Shown here piece after piece: positions 47,245 through 58,954 of a DNA stretch of 64,000 nucleotides. The first letter of the stretch is position 1. Every line of letters starts with the position of its first letter. The notes under the pieces were generated by a model. It searched no databases. It was not told where the DNA came from and was given only the letters and a program-made list of their open reading frames with translations. The stretch is from Aquatica leii (taxonomy: Eukaryota > Arthropoda > Insecta > Coleoptera > Lampyridae): contig CM069433.1 in assembly GCA_035610365.1 (NCBI GenBank), positions 168,966,882-169,030,881 of the forward strand, given 5' to 3'. The translations under genes and the position numbers were made by a program.

Positions 47245-48010
47245 GCCGGTCCTTTTGCTATTAAAGAAAAGCATACTCGCGGTATTAAAACGTTTAAAGC
47301 ATATATCTATTTATTTTTATGTTTGACTACCAGAGGAATTTATTTAGAGCCTGTCACAAATCTTACAACTGAAGCGTTTATCGCAACTTTACACCGATTT
47401 ACATCGCAATGTACCAGTCGATTTGTACTCTGATAACGGTAGTAACTTCGTGAGTGCTCAGACTCAACTAACAATTCTGTTAACGTTCGTAAATAAACAC
47501 CAGAACAAACTTTCTGAAGCAGCTTTGATTTCAGGAACTATTTGGCATTTTATACCAGCGTGGTCGCCACATTTTGGCGGTATGTAGGAAGCGGGAGTTA
47601 AGTGTGTAAAAACTTACTTAAAAAGAATAGTGGGGAATATTGCATTTACATTTAAAAATTATTTATGTTTACTAAACTAAATTGAAGGAATTCTCAATTC
47701 CCGTCGTATTTCTGCGTTATCCTCTGACCCAAATGATTACGAAGCTTTGACATCGTCGCATTTTTTGACTGGGCGAAAACTAACAACACTGCCCGATCCA
47801 GATCTGAAGCATATTAAACTTTCTCGCTTTGGTTCTTATCAAAGGTGAAAATCTACCTCCCTTAAGATGGAAGATTGGACGCATACAAGAGCTTCATCCA
47901 GGTCTAGATGGCATTGTGCGTGTGGTCAGCATTATGTGTCCTCCGTCAGTTAAGTTTGTCGCTTACTAGTGACTACGCTTAACGAAAACAACCCTAAAGA
48001 CAAAGAACAA
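47245..48010 (+). pseudogene. BEL/Pao integrase relic
   Basis: AGPFAIKEKHTRGIKTFKAY and LTTRGIYLEPVTNLTTEAF correspond to the start of the BEL integrase core (DFAGPF region and following strand). DNGSNFVSAQTQL holds the second catalytic Asp in another frame, and TIWHFIPAWSPHFGG precedes a stop where the Glu region is expected. YEALTSSHFLTGRKL, PPLRWKIGRIQELHPG and GIVRVV give the C-terminal domain. At least three stops and two frame changes occur. No LTR was recognised nearby. It is unrelated in position to the BEL element at 61 kb. Confidence 0.85.
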
Positions 48011-49354
48011 TAGCTTTTGTGCGATTTACAGCTGTAAATTAAGCAAGGCATGTTAGGAACCTTAGCATCCAACTATTTAATAACAGTTTACATTTTGTTT
48101 GTTCAATTTATTTTTGTGAAATCTACTTCGTTTGTGTTGATGTAGTGGAGGAAACGCAATCGGGAAAAGGTAAGACAAGTGAGTCGCATACGAGCATCAA
48201 TAAGGGTACGTTTGATATCCGGTTTTTGTATGTACAATTATTCAATGTAATTCAATGTAAAATACAGTTCATTAAAACAATTGAAAACAATTACTTTACG
48301 TTAAATTTCTCAATTTTTACTAACAAACTGCAGTTGCTCTTCTACGTCCATTTTTCTTTGAAAATTTAAATTTCTCAAAAATCTTTGTTTCTGAATACTT
48401 TGACAATTAGTTTTTTTTTAATTATATAGAAATCATATTAACGATATTATTTACTTTACTTCATTGCATTTTTACCGTATTGTATTCGCCACTACTAAAA
48501 AATTCTATCGCTTTTCGCTACCATGGATGAGTCACAGGTAATTGGTAACACTTCAGGCGAAAGCAGAGTTTAAATTTTACTGTAACAAACAATGTCTATT
48601 TTTATAGAAAGCCATTACACCAGAAACTGTGTTAACTACTTTGGTCTATTCTACTATAAATATATGCGAAAAAATAATCCTTTTGAACCGCGCCCTATAA
48701 TTGACGGCAAAGTTTCTTGAGTATAAGTTACTTGGTATTAACTAAATCTACTAAAACAGTTGCGGTAGACAATTCTAAATGTGGGAATGACAACGTTTTC
48801 AGCAACGCAACAAACAAAACAAAAAACAAAAGCGAGTCGTTTTCCAATAAAATTTTTCAAAAATTAAGAATGTTATAAAGATTGTGTAAATTTTTGAGTT
48901 GATTTTGAGAAACATTACTCGTTCACCACAAACTACAAACATATTTGTTCACGTGTGCGTAAACAATTTTGCATGCATGTTGATGTGTTTTCAGGCATTT
49001 AATTTACACGTTGAAATGCCTTGGCGCTACTTTCTAAAAAAAAACTGTAATTATAAAAATAAGACAGGATTTCAGTTGCGCTGAATGTAACATTAAATTT
49101 TGTTCGCATTTTTGGATAAACATATAAATAAAGAAAAACCCCAAGAGTTTATAGAAAAGTTTAATGTTTTCAACGCTTAAATATTTTATACGAAAGTGTT
49201 AAGAAGCGATCTCAAGTTTTTAAAAGTTGCGTGTTTCGTGGTAGAATATTGTGAATTTTTTGATAGTAAAGTGTAGTTAAATGTCTTTTATTTCGTTTTA
49301 ATAACGATTGAAAGGCATAAGTGATCTACACTATCTACTCGCGTAATAAACATC
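48011..49354. other. No recognisable gene
   Basis: AT-rich sequence with short chance frames; no repeats or RNA features seen. Confidence 0.45.
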
Positions 49355-50078
49355 ATCTAGAGCAGTGATTCCCATAGTGGTCTATATCGACCCCCAGGGG
49401 TCTATGACAACCTGCAAGGGGTCTACAATAGCGAAAAAAAAATTTGGGGGTCCATGAAATGAAAATGGGGGTCCACGATAGTGGATCTCAACATACACTG
49501 ATAGTACCTATTTACTTACATTATACTATCTTATAATACAAAGACATTTACATTATTTATAAAAGTACCTATGAAGTAAAAAAATTATTATATATGTTTA
49601 TAAAATTGTGTAAGTTGTAGGATGTAGGCATTCGCCTTGTGTAACTTGTAAAAACCTGCACATAACAATATACCAGTATCATCTTGTTACAAGCATACGC
49701 GCAGTCTCAGAGCTTTGCGAACTTGCACTGACTTGTTCAATTCGTGACTGTATAAATACGAATGTGAGACAAATACGTTTATTCGTTTCCTGAATCTTGA
49801 AAAGGAAAGTGCCAAGAAAATATTTCAAAAAATATAAACTGGTAGTTTATTATACAAGTTATAGTGAATCAGTGTTATTTTGTTTGAGAGTGCCGGAGAA
49901 AAGTGAGTACATTATTTTTTATTAAATTTTAGTTTTGTACTGGTAGTTAGCAAAGAAAGATAAATTACGCCAATTATGACTTCAGTTATTAGTAGTTTAA
50001 TATTTAAATCATGCAAAATTACACGAGTACTCATCAATAGTTTCTTTTTCAAAGCTTTAGCAATCGTTATTATAATTA

Positions 50079-50607
50079 CAGTGCAAACTCCATAATCCGA
50101 ACTAATTGCTGCAAGGAGATGTTCGGATTATGGAATGTTTTCGGAAAAATCTAAAAAAACACAACTGTACATACATATTACGTATGTAATTTATTATTAA
50201 CATACAATATGTTACCATTATGAAAGGTAAATTAAGAAAATAAGAAATCCACAACTGTACAGCTGCGTGTTTTTTGAATAATTTTCAATACACACTCTCA
50301 TTTGTTTGTTTTTTTTCCATAGAATTTAAATGTTTACATATAAGAAACATATTTAGAAAAAAATATTTTGGAATTAAACTACATATTTTGGCCGGTCACA
50401 TAAATAAATATGTATGTGTGTCAATATTTACTTATTTACGACCTTGCTAGGCATTTATTATTTTTTTATAAATACATATATCTTACCAAATAACTTCACA
50501 AAAAAAGTAAAAAATTGTACTTTTGTCTATTGGTCGTTACATTGTGGGCCAGTTCGGATTACTGAAATGTTTGGATTACAGAAGTTCGGATTATGGATAC
50601 TGCACTG
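50079..50607. mobile_element. Tigger/pogo-type MITE inside hAT
   Basis: A 529-bp non-coding element with inverted ends: CAGTGCAAACTCCATAATCC at the left is mirrored by GGATTATGGATACTGCACTG at the right, and TA stands on both sides (50077-50078, 50608-50609). Inner repeats TTCGGATTATGG and TTCGGATTACTG follow. These ends resemble Tc1/mariner superfamily elements of the pogo/Tigger branch. The transposase is absent. Confidence 0.9.
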
Positions 50608-50967
50608 TACATAATTCTCTATATTGAAATTAAAATTTTGTACTATTGCTAAAGTGGAACCAGTGAATTTTTACACATGACAGTCAAATGTACGTAGAGA
50701 TAAATCGAATAACAATTTGTTATTATTATTCGTTGTATAATATTATATTTTAACATTTTTTGTCATGTTACTTTCAAATTTCTTTAAAGTTCCATCATAT
50801 CAAAACCTGAAGTAACATTCCTAACATTCCCCTTCTCACATTCATTTATAATGGCTGTACGCCTATGTCTGCCATAAAACCTAAGACCATACGATTTAAA
50901 TTTGACTTTGAGTTTTTAATATACAGCTGCTAGATTTTATGTCTTATTTAAATAGATTAATTTTGCC

Positions 50968-52501
50968 ATGTCCGAATCTAAAAAGAAATGCGAACAGTAC
51001 AGTTTTGAGTAATGACGCTATGAAACCATCTAAGCTGCAGGATCATCTGAGAAGTTGTCACCCTGATAAAACAGATAAAAATTTGAAATACTTTCAAACA
51101 CTTAAAAATAAACTTCAGCAGAGACCCACGCTGGACAGAATGTTCGCTTCGATGTCACAAAGAAACGATGATGATGGTTTGCGGGCGTCTTACAATATCT
51201 CGCTACTTATAACAAAATCCGGAAAACCGCATACTATCGGAGAGAAGTTAATTTTGCCAGCCGTTAAAGAGGTTTTAAAAACTGTTTTACACAAACCTGC
51301 ATTTGATATCATTAAAAGAATTCCTTTACGCAACAATACTGTTGAAAAACGTATTGATGAAATGAGTTCTGATATTGAAAGCTTCTTGTGTAATTATTTG
51401 CAAACGACTTATTTTTCTATACAACTGGACGAGTCAACTTTACCTGGTAATGCAGCATTATTATTGGCATATGTTGGTTTTATTATGAATCAAGAAATCT
51501 ACAAAGAACTGCTCTTCGCAAGAACATTGACAACCGACAGTAAAGGTGAATCAATATTTTATGTTATGGTTAGACGTTATCGTGGACTTATAAGCTATTT
51601 AAAACAATATGTGTCAGGGGTGTTAGCAATTCATTGCGTCATCCATCGACAACATTTAGTTGCTAAAAATTTGAGTGTTAGATTGCACGTATCACTTCAA
51701 TTAGTCATTGAAGCAGTAAACCAAATCCGAAGCAACGCGCTGAATACGCGGTTATTTGCGCAGTTGTGTGAAGAAAGTGACGAACACTTTCATAAATTAC
51801 TCTTTCACACTAAAGTACGCTGGCTGTCGAAAGGCTTATGCTTGACAAGATGTTTTGCACTTTTTGAGACTATTTTAGAATTTCTGGAGACTAAAGATAA
51901 AATTTTAAAAGACAATTTAATGAAATAGAAAACAGACATCGCTTATTTAACAAATTTGTTTACAAAATTTAATATGGTTAATTTGCAGTTACAAGGCAAC
52001 AGTCTAAATTTGATTAAAACAAAGTTCATCTTATCAGGGTTCCTTGTCAAAGTTAAACTAATGAAGCAAAATATTTGACGGGGCGAATTTTCTCAGTTCC
52101 CCAGTTTGTCACAGACAAACTGCCAGGAAAACAACGTTTCAACCTACGTTCAACATTTAAATGCCCTCTATTCAAATTTGGAAACTAAGTTTGAGGATGT
52201 TTTGATTATGGTGATATCACCGTGGGTAATTTACCCATATGGTGACATAGAAGAAACGAATGTCATAATACAAGAGAAACTGACTGAACTAAGTACAAAC
52301 GAAGAAGTTAAGGTTCAGTTTAAAAACGGATATCAGCACATATCCGTTGTGGAAAGGGGGTTCGGCACTGTTACCAATCTCCTAACGAAAAAAAACAGAC
52401 TGGACATCATTGGCCGCGGAGATTTAAGATTAAACCTTATAAAATTGACGCCAAATGTTGATAATTTATTATTAAAGCATGAGGTTAATCCTTCTCACTA
52501 A
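50968..52501 (+). pseudogene. hAT transposase (ZBED5/SCAND3-like), internally deleted
   Basis: The family-typical start MSESKKKCEQYSFE lies at 50968 and meets a stop at 51010. A second frame overlapping it continues LSNDAMKPSKLQDHLRSC, the second half of a BED zinc finger, so the CxxC half is missing. The frame to 51928 contains FSIQLDESTLPGNAALL (first catalytic Asp region), then jumps from TTDSKGESIFYV to RRYRGLISYLKQY, omitting the TDGAPSM-type segment with another catalytic Asp. It continues with AIHCVIHRQHLVAKNLS and ends at TAG. The last frame (52106-52501) has the C-terminal dimerisation part, SVVERGFGTVTNLL, again after a gap. With three losses of roughly 25-40 residues it is inactive. 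It would have moved this hAT family. Confidence 0.9.
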
Positions 52502-52658
52502 AAACATTTACTTATTGCTTAGTTTATTTTATGTTTATTTTATGTTACGTATATTTTATATAACAATTACAAAATTTTATTTTGAGTAGTTTTAATTTAA
52601 ATTCAATTAATAAATGTATAAAACTTAACATGTGTTTTTACTTTAAGTTTTTAACACT

Positions 52659-53979
52659 TGTTACGTTAATTTTCATTACGTACGCCTTTGCTGTTACGGT
52701 TGAAATCGTCATTAGGTACGCCTATGTGTTTTCGACGTAAAATTAGATTCAGGTGTTGACGCCATCTATCGGGTTCGTTGGTCACTTTGATTTGACAGAC
52801 GGCATCCGGTGACAGACCGGCATTTTGCACTTTACCATCGTACCTGTTAATATCTATGTCTGCGTGAATTGAATATCGTTTTCAAGAATCATCCACGTGT
52901 TGGGACACGATGGAAATTAGTAGTTTCTCTTAAGTAATTGATTTCATCCACGCAGGGTGAGTGATTTTATTCTTTCTTTACTTAAACGTAATTTTTATGT
53001 CTTTTTGGTTAGCACCATGTGCCACCTTCATGAATAGGGATATTCGTATCGTTACATAAAATCCTCAAGGGGAAAATTATAAGCGAAAGCGGAAGATCTT
53101 AATTACTGTAGACGATTTAATTCTATGTGGAGGCCATATCTTCACCTTGATGACTATCACATTGTTCGGAAGATCTTAATTACTGGGTCCGATTCAATTC
53201 TATTCGAAGGCAATTACTTAATACCACCAGAGGCGTAACATTAATGTAACAGCAGACGATAAGTGTCGGTTCGATTACTGTCCCTTAAATGTGTCTTTAT
53301 TTGTAGTTTGTGAGTCGCCAGGTAGACACGTCTATGTTTTTCAGGAAGTTTAATTGCAGGAGGCCGTAGGAAAAACGTTTTTCTGAAAGCACTCTGGAAC
53401 TTGGTAAGTCAATTTTTACTTATTTATACGTGGTCGCTACGGTGTAAACTCACGACTTATTATATTTGCTAATTGTACGTGCTAATTGATTTGTTACTTG
53501 TGTTTGTTACTAAATTAATTTAGATAAATTACTTATCGCTTGCTGCTTATATCCACAATCAATTATCATTGTTAATGTTACTTATTGATAAAGTTTTATA
53601 TCTGTTATGGTAATTACACTCGTGTTTGACGTGTAGTGTAAGTTGCCGATCCTGCTGCTATTCTCTGTTCTATATTCTCTACAGTATGGACTTATATTGA
53701 ACTACTTAATTGTTACTAGATTTATTTTTATAGAGGAATTAAAGTACCATTGTTGTTAACGATCGAGTTTCTTTTCCTTTTAGTCGTTTCTTTCAGCAGT
53801 TACGAACTTAACAACTAGTTACAAGTTTATTACCATTTCTGTTGTGAGCAGACAGACGTACTTTTGGATAAGCTCTGGCGCCCTTAATTATCTTTTATCT
53901 AGTCCTTGGAAAACCTACCCCTCTCTCCGACTGTTGAGAGTTGGCCGTGCAGGTTCGTAACCAACTAAAACTTGTAACA
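52659..53979. mobile_element. Solo LTR, family 1, copy 4 (CACT)
   Basis: A 1,321-bp element, TGTTACGTTA...CTTGTAACA, is flanked by CACT at 52655-52658 and 53980-53983. It is closely colinear with copy 1 (CCGGTGACAGACCGGCATTT and CATCCACGTGTTGGGAC shared) and carries two units of the 77-bp repeat. It is inserted about 160 bp after the transposase stop, inside the hAT element. Confidence 0.95.
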
Positions 53980-54107
53980 CACTAAACTTCACTACAGTTA
54001 GAAATTTAAATAAAATTAATATCAGGTAAGTAAGGGGTCTACCCAAAATCGAAAAACATGGTAAGGGGTCTACGACACAAAAAAGTTTGGGAACCTCTGA
54101 TCTAGAG

Positions 54108-56334
54108 TGTCACTAGAAGTTCATTTGTGCAATTTTTAAAGTTTGCGCTGTGTAGTTTTTTTTGCGAAATATTTTGGCATCTGTAATAATAACAATAAAT
54201 TAAGTGCGTTACTAAAATTAAAAATCAAGTTAATTTTGATCATTTTAAATTGAAATACAATAAACATATGCGCGTGTGTGTAAATTTCTAATGTTTGCTA
54301 TAAAGTTCATCTGTTTGATTTTTAAACTTTGTTTTTTATTTAAAATTTTAAAAAGTAATTGTCATAAGCGTATTAGTAACTTAAAAATTGATATTTTCAA
54401 TAAGTCAATCCACAAATAGTATTTACTATAAACAAGAATTCTTGTTTATAATAATTACTATTTGTGAATTGTGGACTGAAAATATCAAATTTTATTTGAA
54501 TATCTCCAATATCTTTAACTATATTAGTAACTTAGTTGAATTTGAACAAATGCAATTATTAAATTAGAACCTTATTTAAATTAACATATAAAGTAAATTA
54601 TTCAATTCGAGGTTTAAATTCGTTTGCCGCTCTTGTTTGACATGTTAAACTTATAACGAACCACGTGTGATAAACAGCCTGTAAAATCGTTTATTGTAAA
54701 TGGTCATATTCAAACTGGTTCAAACTTTAAATCAAGTACCTATGTAAATTCAATTGTACAAACAATAAATGAAAATACTAAACAATTTTGAATAATATAA
54801 CTATATTATTCTCTAACAATGCGTTATAAATTTTTGATTACACAAATAAAGTCATGCAAAAGACAGAATGCATGTTTAAGCTTGTATGCTTTTGTATTTA
54901 AAGCAGTGTTTAATTTAAGGCGTTATTACTGTTTTAACAAAATATATCTTCTTTTTGTTGAATGTATTAATTAAGAAAACGTTACGGTCTATTAAATCAA
55001 ATTATGAAGCGTTAATTGTTAATTAAACATAAACACACTTGATAATTATCACAATTTGGGTAAAAACGATAAATATTTCAGTACTGTAAAATATGTTTAT
55101 AAAGTATTTATTTAGAATACATCGTAATTTCTGTGTACGGAATAATTTAGTTTCTATATAAACAAATTACGTAGTATTGATAAACAAATTTGGACTCGGA
55201 AATATTTACTTATAAATCCTAAAATAAATTTAGCAATGACGAATACGCTACGTAAACTTACTTAAAGCAAAAAGAACATTAAATATAATCATATGTTTAA
55301 TACATTAACTGGAAATGGTGTTTACTAAAATAATTATTGAGGTATATTTATATTGGATTATGACCATTAATAAAAAGAAATTTTAAGCGCTATATATCAT
55401 ACCCATAGCATACGATTCTAAACACGTTACAATATACATAAAATAATACACATAATCAATATCTCAAAATAATAAATTCAGTAACTGAAATAAACATTCA
55501 TATGTATAGTAAGTAGAGTTAAAAATACTAAAAAAAGATTTAAGTTTTAATGTTTTTGTATACACTTAAATATAAATAAAATTTAAAGTTTAATATACGC
55601 ACGAAGGAAATTTTACTCGGTTATTTGTACTTGACTTTTGTTGCAATCGCTAGATTTGAAACTGAAACTTATCGACAAGTACTGTAGTGCACAACAACTG
55701 TCTTAGTTATATCTTACAATTTTATATTTTCAGCCTGAAGCTTGTATTAGTTAATGTATTTAATTTCACCGTATTAATAATTTTTCTAGTTTGTAACATT
55801 CAACACTTTAATCGCAGATCATACTAAAACTTTACTTTCAGTCGTAACTTTTAAACCATCGTAACATTTATGTAATACAGCTGTCGTGCGTACGCTCATC
55901 CGTCACGTTTTGTTGAATAAATTTGATTATAATCAAGTCAAATTTAGACACGCAATCGTCGTACGTAAGCTTAAACTCTGTTTTTTAGTCAACTATAAAT
56001 ACCTAAAAGGTAGTGAATATTACTACCTTTGATGGGGTAACTTTTTGCATATTTTCTTTCTTTAAGCGGTGTTGCCTATTGCAATTATTGATTCGTAATA
56101 TGTCACGACTGCACGTAAGTTAATTAGCTGATTGATTTAAAGCTACGGTGATTACTACTCATTCTTTTTGCTATTAAAAAAATCTATAAATACTCAGTTT
56201 TGCTATTAGATTCTCTAAGCAGTTCAAGAGAGAAAACGCGGATAATTTGTTGCTGCCCAGCAATTTAACCTCTCGCAAACGAGGTTACGTCGTCAAGCTT
56301 CAGACAAATACACACAGTTGAAAATGTTGAAATG
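54108..56334. other. AT-rich stretch without recognisable gene
   Basis: Apart from the palindrome at 54390-54486, nothing recognisable is seen; reading frames are short. Confidence 0.45.
54390..54486. repeat. ~97-bp palindrome centred on GAATTC
   Basis: TATAAACAAGAATTCTTGTTTATA forms the perfect core (24 bp). The arms extend through ACTATTTGTG, AATTGTGGACT and GATATTTTCA with small mismatches to about 54390 and 54486. It could fold into a 45-bp hairpin. Non-coding. Confidence 0.85.
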
Positions 56335-56351
56335 GAGTTGGTTAAGTACGA

Positions 56352-56580
56352 TTCTACATTTTCACCTAAACAAAACAACGAAATTGTTTCTTAATTGTTA
56401 CGATAAAAACGCAAATGCTTGAGTTAACTACTACAGATTCTTTGTTCACTCTTATATCAGTGTACAGATAAGGATAACATTGAGCATATTGTATAAATTT
56501 AATGAAACTACAAAAAAGGCAGATCGAGATTGGTTGAAAAGCTTCTGAATAAGAATACCAAAAGCAACAGTCTAAACTGC
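56352..56580 (+). pseudogene. Pogo/CENP-B-like transposase N-terminal scrap
   Basis: STFSPKQNNEIVS followed by a stop, and KFNETTKKADRDWLKSF followed by TGA (56495-56548), resemble the helix-turn-helix DNA-binding part of pogo-type transposases, where KFN..TKKAGRDW is usual. The nuclease domain is absent. Sequence switches to a dispersed repeat at 56634. Confidence 0.5.
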
Positions 56581-56633
56581 AAATTGAACATTTTTTTAAA
56601 CTATTGGATGATACTATTACAAATTTTAGATTT

Positions 56634-56672
56634 ACATATTACACTATGAGATGGCTCTGTCTTCAAACCCTT
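56634..56672 (-). repeat. Dispersed GAGCCATCTCATAGTG repeat, copy 1
   Basis: The minus strand reads ACAGAGCCATCTCATAGTGT followed by AATATGTAAAT, matching 58955-59020 and 60268-60335. Confidence 0.65.
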
Positions 56673-57130
56673 TTGAATAACTATTACCCACTGTGATTAC
56701 CCATACAACAGCAGTATGCGCGCAAACCAGAATTGATTGATAACGCTCTTTCAGAAACTATCGCTTTGTGTCAAGACTTGGGCTAAGACGTGGTTTTGCA
56801 AAGACTGGAATTTCCCATTTTTATTAAATTGCAGAATGTTCAAGAATAAATTAGTAAAACTCCACTACGAACGTCAGCAGAAGATGTAAAAACACCTAAT
56901 GTTGAAACCAGTAACAGTATCAATATTAGAACCACCAGCCACGTGTCTTCAAAAGAATTTGCCTTTTCACTAAAAGCTCTTTGAAATAAAAATTTAAAAT
57001 CAAGATTGTTTTTTATGGTGGACGTAGAGTAGCCTTGCTTTCTTTTTATACTCAAAGTCTTGTGGGAATGAAGCCAAAGAATCCCTAGTCTAAAAGCTGT
57101 TGCAGCCTTTTTAGATAAACCAACATTAAA

Positions 57131-58091
57131 ATGTCTTCCGGGTTTGGACCGATGGAAACGATAACTTGAAAAAGCAAACGAAAATCTAACAAAGAACCAC
57201 TACCGAGTTAGGTAATCAACTTGTGAACCAAGCCAAATTCTAAACTCCGTAAGTGACTTAAGAAGAAATAGTCTCCGTATTTGAAGGAAAAGGATCGTCA
57301 CGGATGGTTAAGCTCGACCCTAATTGGGTTACGGTTGCTAGGGGGCGTGTTTTCGATAAATGACTAATAACCAGGAACCAAATAGGGAATAGTTCAAAAC
57401 CATGATCGCGATTGAAGTTATTGGGGTGTTTGATGGTTTCTATGCTTTCTCAGAATTTTCTGTTGAAAAAGAATGGAGATTTGGCAATCAATAAAACATT
57501 ATCAAAATCTATCTTGTGACCTGTAGTAAAATGATGTTCAGCGACCGCAGACTTGGAAATATACCTTTTCCTTTTACAACGACCACGTTCTGAAATGCGA
57601 GTAATGACGGAACGACCGGTTTCACAAATGTAGACTAAACCACAAGAACAAGGAATCTGGTATACACCTGGAGATGAAAGTGTAGGAAATTTGTCTTTGG
57701 GAGAAGGAAGAATCTGAGAGATTTTGCCTGTCGAGTTGAATATGGGTTTAATACCATTCTTACGAAGGAGTTTCCCTATTTGATCTGTAACCTTGTGAAT
57801 GTAGAGTAAAAAGGCCAATTTCGGGTTGGATTCGTGAGTAGAAATGTCCTTAGGTAATCGAGTACGTGGATGTAAACGGCGATTAATAACTCTATGAATA
57901 TCTCGCTTTACATAACCAGTGTTCACTAAGGTTCTAGTAAGCTGACGGAGTTCTTAGTCTAGATTCTCAGGTTGCCAAATAGAAAAGGCACGATGGACCA
58001 AAGATTCAATAACAGAACGTTTCAGTGCAGGATGATGATGAGACGAAGCATGAAGGTATCTGTCCGTCGGGCTTACGAGTCACAAGAACGT
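57131..58091 (-). mobile_element. Penelope-like element, minus-strand copy
   Basis: The copy runs from the RT remnant at 58091 down to a terminal motif ATGTCTTCCGGGTTTGGACC (plus strand 57131-57150). It holds the end of the RT, the linker, the GIY-YIG endonuclease and a 3' non-coding part. It meets an oppositely oriented copy at 58092-58108. A deletion of the residues after VTRKP has fused the RT fragment out of frame. Confidence 0.8.
57450..58050 (-). pseudogene. Penelope RT C-terminus and GIY-YIG endonuclease
   Basis: On the minus strand DRYLHASSHHHPALKRS and ESLVHRAFSIWQPENLD are followed by an in-frame TAG near 57955. The long frame (57926-57450) continues with KLLRKNGIKPIFNSTG, SPKDKFPTLSSPGVYQIPCS and CGLVYICETGRSVITRI, then SAVAEHHFTTGHKIDFDN. 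This is the characteristic Penelope order: RT, linker, GIY-YIG endonuclease. The YIG signature reads YIC, a change in the active-site box, and the usual KEH is SER. The enzyme pair would nick DNA and prime reverse transcription. This copy is inactive. Confidence 0.9.
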
Positions 58092-58132
58092 ACCATTCCA
58101 TTTCTTGACGTTCTTGTGACTCGTAAGCCCGA
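58067..58132. repeat. 25-bp perfect inverted repeat at Penelope junction
   Basis: Arms 58067-58091 and 58108-58132 (core GGGCTTACGAGTCACAAG) are exact complements around a 16-nt spacer. Both arms encode the same RT stretch (DVLVTRKP) in opposite directions. Confidence 0.95.
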
Positions 58133-58320
58133 GTTTAGATTATGGCTTGTTTCACAAGTAGATAACCTAACTTTTGAGGAGTTCTTAGTTAAATTTCGAT
58201 TGCTTGTTTGAGTTTCGCGAATTATCTCACGCCCTAATGAAGTCGCTTACGATAGTGGGAGAAACGTTGGCAGCTTCGGTTGCAACAACAATGACACGGT
58301 CCAAACCCGGAAGACATTCT
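58092..58320 (+). mobile_element. Penelope-like element, plus-strand copy
   Basis: A short RT piece (IPFLDVLVTRKPE, 58089-58130) is followed directly by 3' non-coding DNA (GAGTTTAGATTATGGCTTG, 58131 onward) that matches the minus copy's 3' part near 57215-57256. The copy ends with GGTCCAAACCCGGAAGACAT (58300-58319), the exact complement of 57131-57150. Everything between RT and 3' UTR is deleted. A decayed hammerhead-like core (CTAATGA 58234, GAAAC 58263) is visible. Confidence 0.75.
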
Positions 58321-58954
58321 ATTGTTGGTATAGATTCCGGCCGTGGAAGCCTTCGCTATTATATTTAGATAAACGTTCATAAATGTGTTACTAATTCTAA
58401 TTACACTATTAATTTGAGTGAATGATTTAATTTTATAAAACCTTTAATAGAAGAAAACTTTTTTTGTTATCGTGAGATTTAGAATTTTGATTGTACAAGA
58501 AAACTAATTGTATTATAAAAGAAAAGAAACAATTAGCTTTCTTAATATTTTTGTTCCGAATTATGCTCACTGTACACTAGACTTTCTGTTGCTATTTCTT
58601 GACAATTTTGCTTTCGTAATTTGAAACTATGTCGTAAGGTATAATATTATTCTTTTCATCAATTAAATAAAATTTAAACAAATAGACACTGCAATTAAAG
58701 CTATCGTTTGGATTCTATTAAAGTGTTATTTCTTGCAAAGATATTTAATTGTCATCATTTATGTAACTAGCTTACCCGCACTGCTTCGCACGCGTAGATT
58801 TTGAATTTTTGACACTTTTCCCATTTTTCCTGTATCTACTTGCAAAAGAAATTTAATTTCTCTTGTCACTTGACTGTTGCATTAAAGGCTATATATCGGC
58901 GAGGTCGGCAAAGCTTATATACAAAATTCAACAATCTTAAAATAAGTGAAATAC
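58321..58954. other. Mostly unassigned
   Basis: No gene. CTTACCCGCACTGCTTCGCA near 58771 is a GC-richer motif of the type seen at ends of insect DNA elements, and GCGGGCTG near 59062 could be its partner. I cannot name the element. Confidence 0.35.

Larger units (their letters stand above)
49363..54099 (+). mobile_element. hAT transposon with ATCTAGAG duplication
   Basis: Ends CAGTGATTCCCATAG and its counterpart CTTTGGGAACCTCTG-type right end are flanked by the 8-bp duplication ATCTAGAG (49355-49362 and 54100-54107), typical of hAT elements. Subterminal AGGGGTCTAYRA repeats lie at about 49395, 49416, 49446 and 49467 on the left and about 54032 and 54063 on the right. Two younger insertions (50079-50607 and 52659-53979) account for about 1.85 kb of the 4,737 bp. 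The transposase gene inside is damaged. Confidence 0.95.
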
